Source: Lewinellaceae bacterium (GTDB lineage Bacteria > Bacteroidota > Bacteroidia > Chitinophagales > Saprospiraceae). Taken from it: 64,000 nt of DNA. Location: NCBI GenBank assembly GCA_020636005.1, contig JACJYR010000001.1, positions 1,312,001-1,376,000 on the forward strand, in the 5' to 3' direction. A program made the translations under genes and the position numbers. Below the pieces are notes generated by a model. That model searched no databases and was not told the DNA's origin. It was given only the letters and a program-made list of their open reading frames with translations. Positions 17,074 through 26,364 of the stretch are shown here, piece by piece (position 1 is the first letter of the stretch; the number at the start of each line of letters is the position of its first letter).

Positions 17074-17577
17074 TTATATTCGATGACCTACGGGCAGGAT
17101 ATTTTCAAAATAAATGGCTTTCAGGGTTTCGGTTTTGCGCACGTCGCAGCCGAAAATATAAGTAAGTATAAGTGGCTTTTCGCTTCCGGCTTCGGGTATA
17201 GTATCCTGCTTGTATTCCACTCCCATTGATTGCAGGATGCCAGCCAATTCCCCTGCTTTTACTGCGTTTTTTGTCAAGCCTATACAATGGGCCCTGGCCC
17301 ATATATCGGCCGTTATTTTACCGAAAGCATATTCGGTTATATCTTTTTCACTTTGAAAATATTGGAGATTGTCCCGGCGCCCTTTTTCGGAATAATACCA
17401 GATATACAGTCCGCCCCATTTTTCAATGCCATATCCTTCATGGATGGCATTCCCACCGATGGAATAGTGGTTGAAATTAAAGCAATGGTCTTTCATCCAT
17501 TGCGCCAGGTCTGCCACAGATTGCGGGCTGCTGTTTTCCGGCTCCATAAATTGGTTGTTGTTCTCCCTATATGGCAT
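17074..17577 (-). CDS. Hypothetical protein, 167 residues
   Basis: A soluble protein starting at the ATG at 17577 (MPYRENNNQFMEPENS); the frame continues upstream but only as a shadow of the preceding T9SS gene. It contains DLAQWMKDHCFNFNHYSIGG, WGGLYIWYYSEKGRRDN and HCIGLTKNAVKAGELAGILQ, then an Ile/Tyr-rich end. I do not recognise the family. Its size, acidity and position just downstream of a secreted protein would fit an immunity-type protein, but nothing in the sequence proves that. It follows the T9SS gene by 22 bases on the same strand, so the two are probably co-transcribed. Confidence 0.6.
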   Translation of the reverse strand: MPYRENNNQFMEPENSSPQSVADLAQWMKDHCFNFNHYSIGGNAIHEGYGIEKWGGLYIWYYSEKGRRDNLQYFQSEKDITEYAFGKITADIWARAHCIGLTKNAVKAGELAGILQSMGVEYKQDTIPEAGSEKPLILTYIFGCDVRKTETLKAIYFENILPVGHRI

Positions 17578-17599
17578 AAAAAGGTTGTTGCAATCCTGT

Positions 17600-19192
17600 C
17601 TATTGTTTGACAAATTCCTGCCTGATGGCGTATTTCCCATTCCGCAGCACCACAAAGTAAAGGCCCGCCGCCCAATCGCCCACATCGAAATACCATTCGT
17701 ATTCCCCATGCTCCACCTTGCGCTCCTGCTGCCGCAGCGCCCGGCCGGCCGCATCTTCAATGACCAACTGGACGCTGTCGTCCACGGGTACGGAAAAGTT
17801 GACGGTGAGCTGCCCATTGGCAGGGTTGGGGAAGAGTTTCAGCCCAAAATACTGGCGGCCCGATATTTCGATGGCAGGGGTCGCCTGTTTTTGTAAAAAC
17901 ACCTTGAACACCTTGCCGGAGGCGGCGCTGAGGTCGTCGCCGTTGAGGAAGAGCACGTTGGGCAGCGTACTCTCGATGCCGCCGACGATGTGGCCGAGCA
18001 GTTGCCCGTCCGCCAGTTCGTCATAGCGCAGGACGCCATGGGCCGTCTCTGCCAGGCCCTCCGCCGGCACGAACTCGGCGCTGGAACCCAGGTAGCCGGA
18101 CATGTCGCCCAACTTGTACTCCTGCATGGTGCCGTCTGCTGCCCGGGCCACCAGGCTGATGGTTTTCACAAAAGGCACCTCGGTGTCGTCCACGAGCACG
18201 TCGTTGGCGTTCAACTGGTAGCGGCTGATGCCGCCGAAGAACAGGGAGTACATGGCGTTCTGGCCTTCGCTGTAAAGTGCGGCATGGGCCGTGTGGTATT
18301 GGTTGAGGTATTGGCTGAAGCCGTTGTTGACGGTGTAGCTGTTGGGCAGCACGTCCACGGTATTGAGCCAGGGCAGGTCGGCGTTGTGCTGGAACACGCC
18401 GCTGAACGCCGTGAATCCCTGTTCGCCGTTGGGGAACACCTGCGGAACGAGGTTGTAGTCGCGCCGGTGCAGGTTGGCCGTGTCAATGGTTTCCTCAAAA
18501 CCGGCAATCACCAGGGCCGTCCCGTCGTCCTCGATGCGGAATTTTTTGATGGCATTGGCATATTCCTGCACGAAACCCGGCCCGTGGTTGGGCCCCATCG
18601 GATTGTAGCGGCCCTCGAACAGTTGCCCGCCCACGAGGTAGAAATCGTCGCCCAGCCGTCCCAGGTAGCCCCCCGTGACCTGTACGCGGTTGTCGGCGAC
18701 CTGCCTGAAGTGGGGGGCCAGCGCCGTATTGTTGGTGATGGCATCCACCAGCCCTGGCAGGTCGGCGGCGACGAGGCCGGGGTGCGTGATCCATTCGTCT
18801 TCGGTGGGGCTGTAGCCGTAGCCGCCCATCAGGTAGAGCGTTTCGCCCCGTTGGGCGTATTCCATGTTGCTCGATTGGAGTTGTTCTGCCAAGCTGGTGG
18901 GCAGGCCGCCCAGCGTTTTCGACCATACCTGCTTGGTGGCCGGATCCACCACATAGAGGTTGGTATTGTTGAAATCGGGGTCGAAGGCGGCGAAGGGCTG
19001 CCGTTGGTGCAGGCCGTCCGTCCGGCCGCCGATGAGCACCCATTTCCCCTCGTGGGTGCCGAGCACGAACGACTGGAGGGCCGGAAAGCCGGGAAAGGGT
19101 TCTTCTTCGATGACGGCATTGAAGGGGGAGGTTTGTGAAAAAAGCAGGATGGAAGCGAGGGAGAAAAAGAGGGTTGCGATTTGTTTTTTCAT
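17600..19192 (-). CDS. Secreted kelch-like propeller protein with T9SS sorting domain
   Basis: A 530-residue protein starting at the ATG at 19192 with the signal peptide MKKQIATLFFSLASILLFSQ; the frame runs 47 codons further upstream but without signal. Repeated di-glycine blades (LIGGRTDGLH, LYLMGGYGYSP, FYLVGGQLFEG, SLFFGGISRY, HIVGGIES) indicate a kelch-type beta-propeller. The last about 80 residues are a type A T9SS C-terminal domain: LKLFPNPANGQLTVNF, a middle VQLVIEDAAGR and a final GLYFVVLRNGKYAIRQEFVK. The protein should cross the outer membrane by the type IX system and be surface-attached or released. Ligand or enzyme activity is unknown. Confidence 0.85.
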   Translation of the reverse strand: MKKQIATLFFSLASILLFSQTSPFNAVIEEEPFPGFPALQSFVLGTHEGKWVLIGGRTDGLHQRQPFAAFDPDFNNTNLYVVDPATKQVWSKTLGGLPTSLAEQLQSSNMEYAQRGETLYLMGGYGYSPTEDEWITHPGLVAADLPGLVDAITNNTALAPHFRQVADNRVQVTGGYLGRLGDDFYLVGGQLFEGRYNPMGPNHGPGFVQEYANAIKKFRIEDDGTALVIAGFEETIDTANLHRRDYNLVPQVFPNGEQGFTAFSGVFQHNADLPWLNTVDVLPNSYTVNNGFSQYLNQYHTAHAALYSEGQNAMYSLFFGGISRYQLNANDVLVDDTEVPFVKTISLVARAADGTMQEYKLGDMSGYLGSSAEFVPAEGLAETAHGVLRYDELADGQLLGHIVGGIESTLPNVLFLNGDDLSAASGKVFKVFLQKQATPAIEISGRQYFGLKLFPNPANGQLTVNFSVPVDDSVQLVIEDAAGRALRQQERKVEHGEYEWYFDVGDWAAGLYFVVLRNGKYAIRQEFVKQ

Positions 19193-19366
19193 AAAATTCA
19201 ATTTGCGCCAAGAGGGAAATTGCCTCCCGGATAGTCTGCCACGGCACAAAAAAAAGCCCTGGCGGGCTAAGTCTTTGGTTCTTTTGTCACAAAGCGGGAT
19301 GATTTTGCGGGAAAGGTTCCGGGGCGGGGCCAACGGACGGCCAGCCCCGCCATGGAATGAAGGCTG

Positions 19367-19906
19367 CTATTTTCTGGGCAAATACCAGCCCAGCCACAAG
19401 CCGACCAGGCCCCACTGGCCAAACACATCCACCAGGTAGCCGATGGAGCCGGACTCGAACCAGATGCTGTTCAGGTAGGGGATGGTCAAATAGCCGATGG
19501 CACCTACCGCCAGGGAGGAGAGCAGGCCGGTCTTGAAGTCGAGGTTGGGTATTTTCACGAGCAGCCAGATGAGGAGGAAGGCCGCCACCAAATCCACAGC
19601 CAGGCCCCTGACCATGTTCATGCCCATGTTCGTGTTCATGGACGCATGGTAATTGACGATGGCCCAGGGCTTGCCGGTCATGTTTTTCATGAATTCCTGC
19701 TGCTGCTCCTTTGGGGTGCCCGGAGGCGGCTGGGGCATGAAGTAGGAGCCATCGGCCAGGTTAGCGGAAAGCACTTGCAGGACGGCGTCCTGCTTGTCGG
19801 TGTACTGCATTTCACTTCCATGCACATTGAGTAAGGACCAGGAAAGGAATTGCCAGAGGAACAGGATGACCCCTGCCACGGCGGTTGCGATGAGTTGATT
19901 TTTCAT
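19367..19906 (-). CDS. Conserved four-helix membrane protein, function unknown
   Basis: A 179-residue protein from the ATG at 19906 (MKNQLIATAVAGVILFLWQF). A first membrane segment is followed by a periplasmic-looking stretch with PQPPPGTPKEQQQEFMKN and HASMNTNMGMNM, then three more segments ending WGLVGLWLGWYLPRK. I know similar proteins only as conserved hypothetical membrane proteins in Bacteroidota (NxHGSE..YT, MGMNM and LWLGW elements). It is on the same strand as its neighbours but separated by more than 100 bases on each side. Confidence 0.7.
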   Translation of the reverse strand: MKNQLIATAVAGVILFLWQFLSWSLLNVHGSEMQYTDKQDAVLQVLSANLADGSYFMPQPPPGTPKEQQQEFMKNMTGKPWAIVNYHASMNTNMGMNMVRGLAVDLVAAFLLIWLLVKIPNLDFKTGLLSSLAVGAIGYLTIPYLNSIWFESGSIGYLVDVFGQWGLVGLWLGWYLPRK

Positions 19907-20044
19907 AGACGATGATTTTAGTTGATGAAATAGGAAAACACACCGCCGAATGTAGGGAATCTGCCAGAGCTTTGGTTGAAGCGGGGCAGCCATTTTACCC
20001 GGGCCCCCCGATTTTCTACTGTGTCATGGAAAAGGGCCCTGCCG

Positions 20045-20611
20045 TCACTTGTTGTTGATGCGCTCCACTTCGGGCTTGCCCGTGACCATGTCCACACCGT
20101 GCAGGTCCACGTGCAGCACTTTGGGCCAGGAGCCCGACTCGTCGGCGAACACCCAGATATTTTCAAGTCGGCAGTATTTGCCATTGATGTTCATGGTGGC
20201 GATGGGCTTGTTGCCGGCATTTTTTTCCAGGTGGATTTTACGGTCGTTGTAGGCCGTGAGGGTGATCCAGTAGCCTTCCTTGGTGGCGTCTTTTTTGGCG
20301 TTGTAACCAAAGGCAAAGGTGCGCTGCAGCCAGGTGAGTTCGGCCCGTTTCACGGTATCGTAGTAGCGCAGCCAATAGGCGTCAATGGGTTTGGAGGAGA
20401 CGTAGCTGCCGTCCTTTTCAAGGATGGCGTCATAGACGATGGTGTGCTTGTTCTTGTTGCGCTGGATGAAAAAGAGGGACTTTTCCGTTTTCGGCGGCGT
20501 GGGGAAATCGGCTGGGCGGCCATCGGGCAAGGCGGCGGTAGCGCCATATTGGGCGTGGGTGGTGGTAGCCAACAGCCCAGATAGAAAAAAGATGGAAAGA
20601 AGCTGGATCAT
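20045..20611 (-). CDS. DUF4833 secreted protein
   Basis: A 188-residue protein starting at the ATG at 20611 with the signal peptide MIQLLSIFFLSGLLATTTHA. The mature part holds the DUF4833 signature: SLFFIQRNKNKHTIVYDA, KPIDAYWLRYYD and ELTWLQRTFAFGYNAKK, then IHLEKNAGNKPIATMNINGK and a C-terminal VLHVDLHGVDMVTGKPEVER. It is probably periplasmic or lipid-associated. It lies 89 bases downstream of the CDP-alcohol phosphatidyltransferase on the same strand, which suggests a shared lipid-related role; that is inference. Confidence 0.8.
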   Translation of the reverse strand: MIQLLSIFFLSGLLATTTHAQYGATAALPDGRPADFPTPPKTEKSLFFIQRNKNKHTIVYDAILEKDGSYVSSKPIDAYWLRYYDTVKRAELTWLQRTFAFGYNAKKDATKEGYWITLTAYNDRKIHLEKNAGNKPIATMNINGKYCRLENIWVFADESGSWPKVLHVDLHGVDMVTGKPEVERINNK

Positions 20612-20700
20612 GTAAGAATTTTTGCTGTTTGCTGCTGGTTGACGTTTCGTACCTGAAGTAAAGTTAAGGGCAGGGGGGTAAACCTTCTCCTTGCTGAAAT

Positions 20701-21411
20701 TCAGCCTGGCCCTTGTTCCAGTTCCTTTTTGCTGTACATCAGCCTTGTCACGGCAGTGACGTTGGTTAAAATGGCCAGCACGACAATGGGCAAGGTGAAA
20801 ATGGAAATGGTTTCGAACAAAGGAATGGGAAACCAATCCCTGGTAATTTTAATATCGCTGCCGATGGTGCTGGAAAACACGCCGCATGCGATGGCCGACA
20901 CGCCAATGAGGATGATGCGTTCGGGCCGCTGCATCAGCCCCACGTCTGCCCTGGCCCCCAGGCTCTCTGCCCTGGCCCTGATGTAGCTCACCATAATGGA
21001 GCCGATCATGGCAATGAAAGCGAACAGGGAACTTAGGAAATAGCTCTGCGCCACGAGGTACCAGCAGATGCCAAGGAACATGATCATCTCGCTGTAACGG
21101 TCGAGCACCGAGTCGTACAAGGCCCCGAAGGTGGAAGCCATTTTGCCGACCCGTGCCAGCCGCCCGTCTATCATGTCGAACAACCCTGCTACCAGGATGA
21201 CCGCACCGGCCCAGCCAATGAAGGAGTGGTCGTTGCGTTTACCATATTCTGCCCCCCAGATAAAAATGACGGCTGCAAAGGTATTGATGAGCAGGCCCAG
21301 GGTGGTGATGGTATTGGGCCGTACCCCCCACCGCACCAGCAAGCCGATGAAAGGGTTCAGTGCCTTGTAAACAAGTGGTTGCCCGTATTTCTTGAGCAGG
21401 TTGTCGCTCAT
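20701..21411 (-). CDS. CDP-alcohol phosphatidyltransferase family protein
   Basis: A 236-residue membrane enzyme with about six hydrophobic segments. The family signature D-xx-DG-xx-AR-(8)-G-xxx-D-xxx-D is complete: Asp79, Asp82-Gly83, Ala86-Arg87, Gly96, Asp100 and Asp104 within DMIDGRLARVGKMASTFGAL and the following YDSVLD. It transfers a phosphatidyl group from CDP-diacylglycerol (or CDP-archaeol-like donors) to an alcohol. In Bacteroidota such genes make phosphatidylinositol- or inositol-sphingolipid precursors as well as PG/PS; the acceptor cannot be read from sequence. DUF4833 follows on the same strand. Confidence 0.9.
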   Translation of the reverse strand: MSDNLLKKYGQPLVYKALNPFIGLLVRWGVRPNTITTLGLLINTFAAVIFIWGAEYGKRNDHSFIGWAGAVILVAGLFDMIDGRLARVGKMASTFGALYDSVLDRYSEMIMFLGICWYLVAQSYFLSSLFAFIAMIGSIMVSYIRARAESLGARADVGLMQRPERIILIGVSAIACGVFSSTIGSDIKITRDWFPIPLFETISIFTLPIVVLAILTNVTAVTRLMYSKKELEQGPG

Positions 21412-21537
21412 AGTTTCGGATAGTAAAAGGGTGTAGTTTTTTCCAATGATCGCTTAGCGAACGCAAATTTAACTGCTAATTCTTCATTTGAGCGGAAGTT
21501 TATCAATTGACCGGGCAGTCCCCGGGCTGCAACAGGA

Positions 21538-24138
21538 TCAAAATTCAAAGCTCGCCTTGACCCGGATTCCCAGTCCTTTAACGCCAAACAGGTAAGGCAC
21601 TTCGGGATGATCCAAATGTGTAAAACGGCGGAGCAGATCTATCCGGATGATTTTAAAAATATTGGCTATCCCAACGCTGCCCTCGATGTAGGGCTTGTCT
21701 TCCAGTGTGTAGGTGATGGGCTTTTCCTGGCCCGGGTCACCCTCTTCCACGAACTTGATCAACCCCAGCGTCTTGTTCGGGTTGTTCCTGTCGGTCAGGC
21801 GTCCGTAGATCATTTTGTAGGTGATCACTTCCCGCAGCTTCAGCTTTCTGAACAGCGGTATTTTATTGAAAATAAAGCCATTAAGGAAATGTTCGATCAT
21901 GATCAGCCCATACTCGTCGGCCACGAACTCCTGGTAGTTCATCATGTTGAATGCGCCGGAGCGGTAGGCGTAGCTTTGGTTGGCGATGGGCAGGTAGAGC
22001 AGGAAATAAGGCACGCCGTTCCCCCAAATTTTACCAAATTCCGTGTCCACCTTCATGGTGCCGAACAGCGAAAGGTAGAAGCGCTTAAAAATGCCAAGCG
22101 ATACTTTTTGGTAATTTTGATCCCCGCCCAAAAAGCCGTTAACGCCCGCTGCCAGTTTCAGGGTAAAAACAGGGTACCTGTTGAAGATGGGCACGCGGTA
22201 GTTGCGGCCCTGAACGTATTGCTCGTTGGGGGCAAAGCGGATTTGGGCGGCTATTTCACTGGTGGTCAGGTTGGGCTTTGAATTAGTAATCGTATCTCCT
22301 TCTTTCGTTATTTCATCGTAGTTGAGCACCAGGCCGCCAATAGGCCGCTGCCGGGTATTGGTGTAGTTGAACAGCCAGGAAAGGTTGTTGCGGCCCTCCA
22401 GGAAATACTCCCCGATGTATTTGTCCAGGAATAAATATTTGTCCCGGGTGCCCCGTTGGATGGAGAGCAAAAAGTTGTCGGAACTGGTAAAGGGCAAGTT
22501 TAGCCCAACCAGGCTCACATCGTGCTGGTAGGAGAATTTGAGGTAGTGCTTGGGGTTTGTTTTATAATCTTCCCTGAAGGAGTACTGGGCAAATATGCCA
22601 TACTTGAATTCCTTGTCTTTGAAACCGTACGCCCCGTACCCACCAAAGTTGATTTTGGGGTGGAATTTCAGGTTGGTCTCGCCGCCCGCTTTTAGCCTGA
22701 ATCCCTCCACGGGGTTAAAGCTGTAAAAATTGCCAATGGGTCCAATGTCCACTGGCCCAAACGCTTTGTAGCCCGTAAAAAGTAACGCCCCGATATCCAC
22801 GAGGGTGCGAAAGGTCGGCACTTTTTGGAGCGTATCGATCATTTCATAAATCCCTTGTTCCTCTTTGGTAAGCGTGTCGGGCCTGGCCGCCAGCCAAAAG
22901 GTATCGTCTTTTTTGTAAGTGTCGTCGTTTTCAATGACATTTTCGGTGCCGGCGTAGATGCTGTCGTCCTTTGGCTTGTTCAGGATATGGTCAAAATAGG
23001 TGACTTCCCGGGTGCCGTAAATGCCAAGCCCCTTTTTCAGTACGGCAAAGTCGATCACTATTTTGTCTTTTGACAGCGCCCAAACACCGCTCATATTGGA
23101 AAACTCCTGGATTAGTTTCAAATCCTGCACAAAATTGACATTGGCCTGGCGGGTAAGGCCCAGGTCTGCCTTGATGACGGCATAGGAAGAATCCTTGGTG
23201 ATGAACAAATCCCCCCGGAAGGCGATGTTCTGGTTGTTCACTGGCATGAAGGACACCTTTATCACGGGTATATCGTTGACCATCGCCATGGTATCGGTGA
23301 TGTAAAAGCGGTAGTAAGTGATGGCCAGCGGGCTGAGCGGGCTCATGAACGGCAGGTCGAGCAGCCGTACGTTGTCGTCGTAGATGTTTATTTTTTGGTA
23401 CAAGAACTCCGTCATGGTGGTGAGGTCTTCATTGTCCACGTATTCGTCCATGCCCGTCACCTTCACGCCCTCCCGGTATTCTTTGGTGCTTTCCGGGTCT
23501 TTGCGGTAATAGACTTTGGAGGAGGTTTCCTGGATGAAAAAAGGCAGGTAGGGCTTCCCGTTCAGCTCAGAGGTGTCCACGTAATCCAACATGAACTTGA
23601 ATTTTTTAAACACCTTTTTTTTGCTCAGCTTTTCCGGGTCGAAGTTGTTGAAGTCGAACTGTACCTTTTCGTACTTATGGTATTCATAAAAGTCAAGCGC
23701 TTCCAGCCGGTTGTCGTTTTTATGGTCAATGACGTTGCGCATCAGTTCTACGGCAGGATTGCCCTTTCGCTTGTAGCGGCCTCTTTTTGCAGTCACTTCC
23801 ACCGTGGCCATATTGATGGAGGAAGGAGACAGGGCAACGTTTAATTCCTGCCGGCTGCCCAGCACGATGGGCAGCGTTTGCGTATCGTAGCCCAGGTAAG
23901 AAATCTGAACAGAGTCAGAGGCCCATTTTGACTCCAGTACAAAACTCCCGTCAAGGTCGGTGGAAGTTCCGATAGCCGTGCCCAAAAAAGCAATATTGAC
24001 CAAAAGCAAAGGCTCTTTGGTTTGGGCGTCTATCACTGTCCCTTTAACGATGGTCATCTTTTGGGAATACAGTGCCGCAGAAAGACAACAGGAAAAAAGG
24101 AAGAATAACAGGTATTTTTTTACAATGTGGAAGTCCAT
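21538..24138 (-). CDS. DUF5686 outer-membrane protein with CarboxypepD-regulatory domain
   Basis: An 866-residue protein. A signal peptide (FLFSCCLSAALYSQ) is followed by a carboxypeptidase-regulatory-like beta-sandwich at about 28-115: VKGTVIDAQTKEPLLLVNIA, GTSTDLDGSFVLES, ISYLGYDTQTL. The rest is the long DUF5686 region with beta-rich barrel-like sequence (FYEYHKYEKVQFDF, YYRFYITDT, YSFREDYKTNPKHYLKFSYQ and the terminal GLGIRVKASFEF). It is typical for Bacteroidota and resembles TonB-type outer-membrane proteins without a plug; the family's function is not settled. It is intact, single, and divergent from the aminotransferase gene. Confidence 0.87.
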   Translation of the reverse strand: MDFHIVKKYLLFFLFSCCLSAALYSQKMTIVKGTVIDAQTKEPLLLVNIAFLGTAIGTSTDLDGSFVLESKWASDSVQISYLGYDTQTLPIVLGSRQELNVALSPSSINMATVEVTAKRGRYKRKGNPAVELMRNVIDHKNDNRLEALDFYEYHKYEKVQFDFNNFDPEKLSKKKVFKKFKFMLDYVDTSELNGKPYLPFFIQETSSKVYYRKDPESTKEYREGVKVTGMDEYVDNEDLTTMTEFLYQKINIYDDNVRLLDLPFMSPLSPLAITYYRFYITDTMAMVNDIPVIKVSFMPVNNQNIAFRGDLFITKDSSYAVIKADLGLTRQANVNFVQDLKLIQEFSNMSGVWALSKDKIVIDFAVLKKGLGIYGTREVTYFDHILNKPKDDSIYAGTENVIENDDTYKKDDTFWLAARPDTLTKEEQGIYEMIDTLQKVPTFRTLVDIGALLFTGYKAFGPVDIGPIGNFYSFNPVEGFRLKAGGETNLKFHPKINFGGYGAYGFKDKEFKYGIFAQYSFREDYKTNPKHYLKFSYQHDVSLVGLNLPFTSSDNFLLSIQRGTRDKYLFLDKYIGEYFLEGRNNLSWLFNYTNTRQRPIGGLVLNYDEITKEGDTITNSKPNLTTSEIAAQIRFAPNEQYVQGRNYRVPIFNRYPVFTLKLAAGVNGFLGGDQNYQKVSLGIFKRFYLSLFGTMKVDTEFGKIWGNGVPYFLLYLPIANQSYAYRSGAFNMMNYQEFVADEYGLIMIEHFLNGFIFNKIPLFRKLKLREVITYKMIYGRLTDRNNPNKTLGLIKFVEEGDPGQEKPITYTLEDKPYIEGSVGIANIFKIIRIDLLRRFTHLDHPEVPYLFGVKGLGIRVKASFEF

Positions 24139-24715
24139 AAAATCATCAGTTCTTCAACGGGTCAGTTGGTTAGTTTAAGGAAAGCAAACACTTGCCCTTG
24201 GTGATAGTTTTGTCATTTCACCCTGGAAAAATGACATTGGGAAGTTTTGCCGGCATCTTCCGGGGCAATACGCTTGCAGGGGCCTGGGGCTGTTTGTCGG
24301 TCATTTTTGTGGCCTGGCTCATCTGCAAGTTCACAGATTTTTGATTTTCAATAATTTACAAAACATTAAAATGGGGAAATAGGAAAAAAAATGCGGCTTG
24401 CACTTGGTATCTATTTGTAATGGTGCCAGCGGTTTCTTTCGTCTAAATGGAGGTGTCGCTTCCAAAAAAGAAAACGCCCGAACCGCCCATTCCGTCACAA
24501 AACTACCGAACTTTTCCAAACGCTGCCCAGAAGGCATTTTTAGCCCGACCTATCCACCGGGTTTTTATACCAACGAGAGGAGTAGGCAGATGGATTATCT
24601 GCACAGTCCATTTTTTTGTTTAACACTTTTGTAATCTTCGGAAACGAGACTACCCAGACAGCCTTGATTGCCTACCTTTGCCCGGTAAACACCTTTGGAA
24701 CAAACCCAAGCCAGT
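24139..24715. other. Divergent intergenic region, promoters only
   Basis: 577 bases between two divergent genes. I see no gene, hairpin family or strong repeat here, apart from the -7 box at 24673-24680. A CTG/GCA-rich patch near 24240-24330 has no recognised meaning. Confidence 0.4.
24673..24680 (+). promoter_or_regulatory. Bacteroidota -7 box, TACCTTTG
   Basis: TACCTTTG is an exact TAnnTTTG match, 35 bases before the ATG at 24716, and supports that start over the TTG at 24695. Confidence 0.55.
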
Positions 24716-25906
24716 ATGCCCAACCAGCGCCAGCTCTTCCTGCGCCACCTCGCCCCCACCAGCGACATCCCGCTGCTCCTCGAAATCGAAAGGGCCGAGG
24801 GGGCCTTCCTCTACGACACCAACGGCAAGCCCTACCTCGACCTCATCGCCGGCATCAGCGTGAGCTGCCTCGGGCACCGCCACCCCGCCGTCGTGGAGGC
24901 CGTCAAGGCCCAACTGGACAAGTACCTCCACACCCTCGTCTATGGCGAGTACGTCCTTTCCCCGCAGGTCAACCTGGCCAGGCTGCTTGCCGAACACCTG
25001 CCCCCGGCGCTCGACTCCGTCTATTTTACCAACTCCGGCACCGAGGCCACCGAAGGGGCCATGAAACTGGCCAAGCGCTGTACCGGCCGCACGGAAATCA
25101 TAGCCTGCCGGGAGGCCTACCACGGCAGCACCCAGGGCGCCGCCAGCCTCATGTCGCCCACTTTTTTCACGCAGGCCTACTTCCCCCTGCTGCCGGGCAT
25201 CCGCCATATTGATTTCAACAGCGAAGAAGACCTGGAGAAAATTTCTGCCAAAACGGCCTGCGTCATCCTCGAGACAGTGCAGGCAGAAGCGGGCGTCCGC
25301 CTGCCGGCAAACGATTTTTTAATAAAACTCCGGCAACGCTGCACGGATGTGGGCGCCCTGCTGGTACTCGATGAAATACAGGCCGGCTACGGCCGCACCG
25401 GCACGCTCTGGGCCTTCTCCCAGTACGGCATCGTGCCCGACGTGCTGCTGCTGGCCAAGGGCATGGGCGGCGGCATGCCCATCGGGGCCTTCGTCGCCGG
25501 CAAGGACAAGATGCAGGCATTGAGCGTTGACCCCCCATTGGGCCACATCACCACCTTCGGCGGCCACCCGGTCTGCTGTGCTGCCGGGCTGGCCACTTTG
25601 GAGGTTTTGTTGCAGGAAGACATCATCGGGCAGGTGAAAAGGAAGGAAAGGTTGTTTCGCAGCCTGCTGGTCCATCCGGCGATACAGGCCGTGCGGAGTG
25701 CAGGCTTGTTGATGGCCGTGGAGTTAAGTGATTTCCACACCCTGCGCCGCGTCATCCTCGAATGCCTGGAGAACGGCGTCGTCACCGACTGGTTCCTGTT
25801 CAACGACCGCTGCCTGCGCATCGCCCCGCCCCTCACCATCTCCGACGGGGAAATCGAGCTGGCCTGCGCCGCCATCCTGAAGGCGATTGATTTGGTGCTG
25901 GCTTGA
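24716..25906 (+). CDS. Class III (acetylornithine/ornithine-type) aminotransferase
   Basis: A 396-residue PLP enzyme. The cofactor site is complete: SGTEATEGAMKLAK, AYHGSTQGAAS, VLDEIQAGYGRTG (Asp219) and the Schiff-base lysine Lys248 in LLLAKGMGGGMPIGAF, followed by TFGGHPVCCAA. The fold and length match aspartate-aminotransferase-family class III enzymes such as ArgD and RocD. No arginine or lysine pathway gene is adjacent, so the amino donor and acceptor cannot be assigned. It starts at the ATG at 24716 behind a TACCTTTG box; a TTG seven codons upstream is in frame but unlikely. Confidence 0.88.
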   Translation: MPNQRQLFLRHLAPTSDIPLLLEIERAEGAFLYDTNGKPYLDLIAGISVSCLGHRHPAVVEAVKAQLDKYLHTLVYGEYVLSPQVNLARLLAEHLPPALDSVYFTNSGTEATEGAMKLAKRCTGRTEIIACREAYHGSTQGAASLMSPTFFTQAYFPLLPGIRHIDFNSEEDLEKISAKTACVILETVQAEAGVRLPANDFLIKLRQRCTDVGALLVLDEIQAGYGRTGTLWAFSQYGIVPDVLLLAKGMGGGMPIGAFVAGKDKMQALSVDPPLGHITTFGGHPVCCAAGLATLEVLLQEDIIGQVKRKERLFRSLLVHPAIQAVRSAGLLMAVELSDFHTLRRVILECLENGVVTDWFLFNDRCLRIAPPLTISDGEIELACAAILKAIDLVLA

Positions 25907-25917
25907 AGCTGCGGGGA

Positions 25918-25980
25918 TGGGGAATTGGGAATTGGGAATTGGGAATTGGGAATTGGGGAATTGGGGAATTGGGGGAATTT
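25918..25980 (+). repeat. GGGAATT heptamer tandem repeat
   Basis: GGGAATT is repeated about five times, then GGGGAATT twice and GGGGGAATT once, starting 12 bases after the aminotransferase stop. The growing G-run looks like replication slippage. It ends 18 bases before the Family B element. Confidence 0.85.
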
Positions 25981-25997
25981 CCAAACAATTGAAATAT

Positions 25998-26130
25998 ATG
26001 CGGATTAGGGGTTTAAAATCTGAAGTCTTTGGTTGTCAGGGAGTTAAATCATGGTGATTTTAAAAATCACCATGATTTGGTTTCGCAATCAACTGAAAAT
26101 CAGGTAGATAATTCAACCCCTAATTCGCAT
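25998..26130. repeat. Family B element, 133 bp, copy 1
   Basis: The termini ATGCGGATTAGGGGTT and AACCCCTAATTCGCAT are inverted repeats with one G-T pair. In the middle, at 26046-26078, lies the AAATCATGGTGATTTT palindrome. The element has the same length and the same offset of the palindrome (48 bases) as the copy at 52613-52745. Confidence 0.88.
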
Positions 26131-26185
26131 AACATAGCATTTCAGCTGAAACTCGACTGCTGTAATCAGCCAAACCCAAGGCCAC

Positions 26186-26218
26186 TTGCCACATTTCCCT
26201 CCGTGCTGTTTACCTTTG
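26186..26218 (+). promoter_or_regulatory. Promoter, TTG-N22-TACCTTTG
   Basis: TTG (26186-26188) and TACCTTTG (26211-26218) are 22 bases apart, within the Bacteroidota -33/-7 spacing. The reductase ATG is 146 bases downstream, leaving a long leader. Confidence 0.55.
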
Positions 26219-26364
26219 CAAACTTTTTTGGAAAAACCGCATTTAAGACCACCGTTTTCACTCAAAAACACGGTTGGTTTCGCCAATGGACTATGCCTGT
26301 TGGCAGGGCCAAGAGCAAAAGGCCAAAAACCAACAGCAAAATTCAAGAAAATAACGAACCCAGG

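Noticed and set aside
17578..17817. N-terminal extension of the 167-residue hypothetical protein
   Set aside because: It overlaps the sorting domain of the T9SS gene in another frame and has Trp/Arg/Ser-rich shadow composition.
17990..19138. 382-codon plus-strand open frame across the kelch-like gene
   Set aside because: Antisense shadow of a protein with signal peptide, propeller blades and sorting domain.
26029..26364. N-terminal extension of the reductase by 112 residues
   Set aside because: The extension would translate the Family B element and the promoter; the FAD domain starts naturally at the ATG at 26365.
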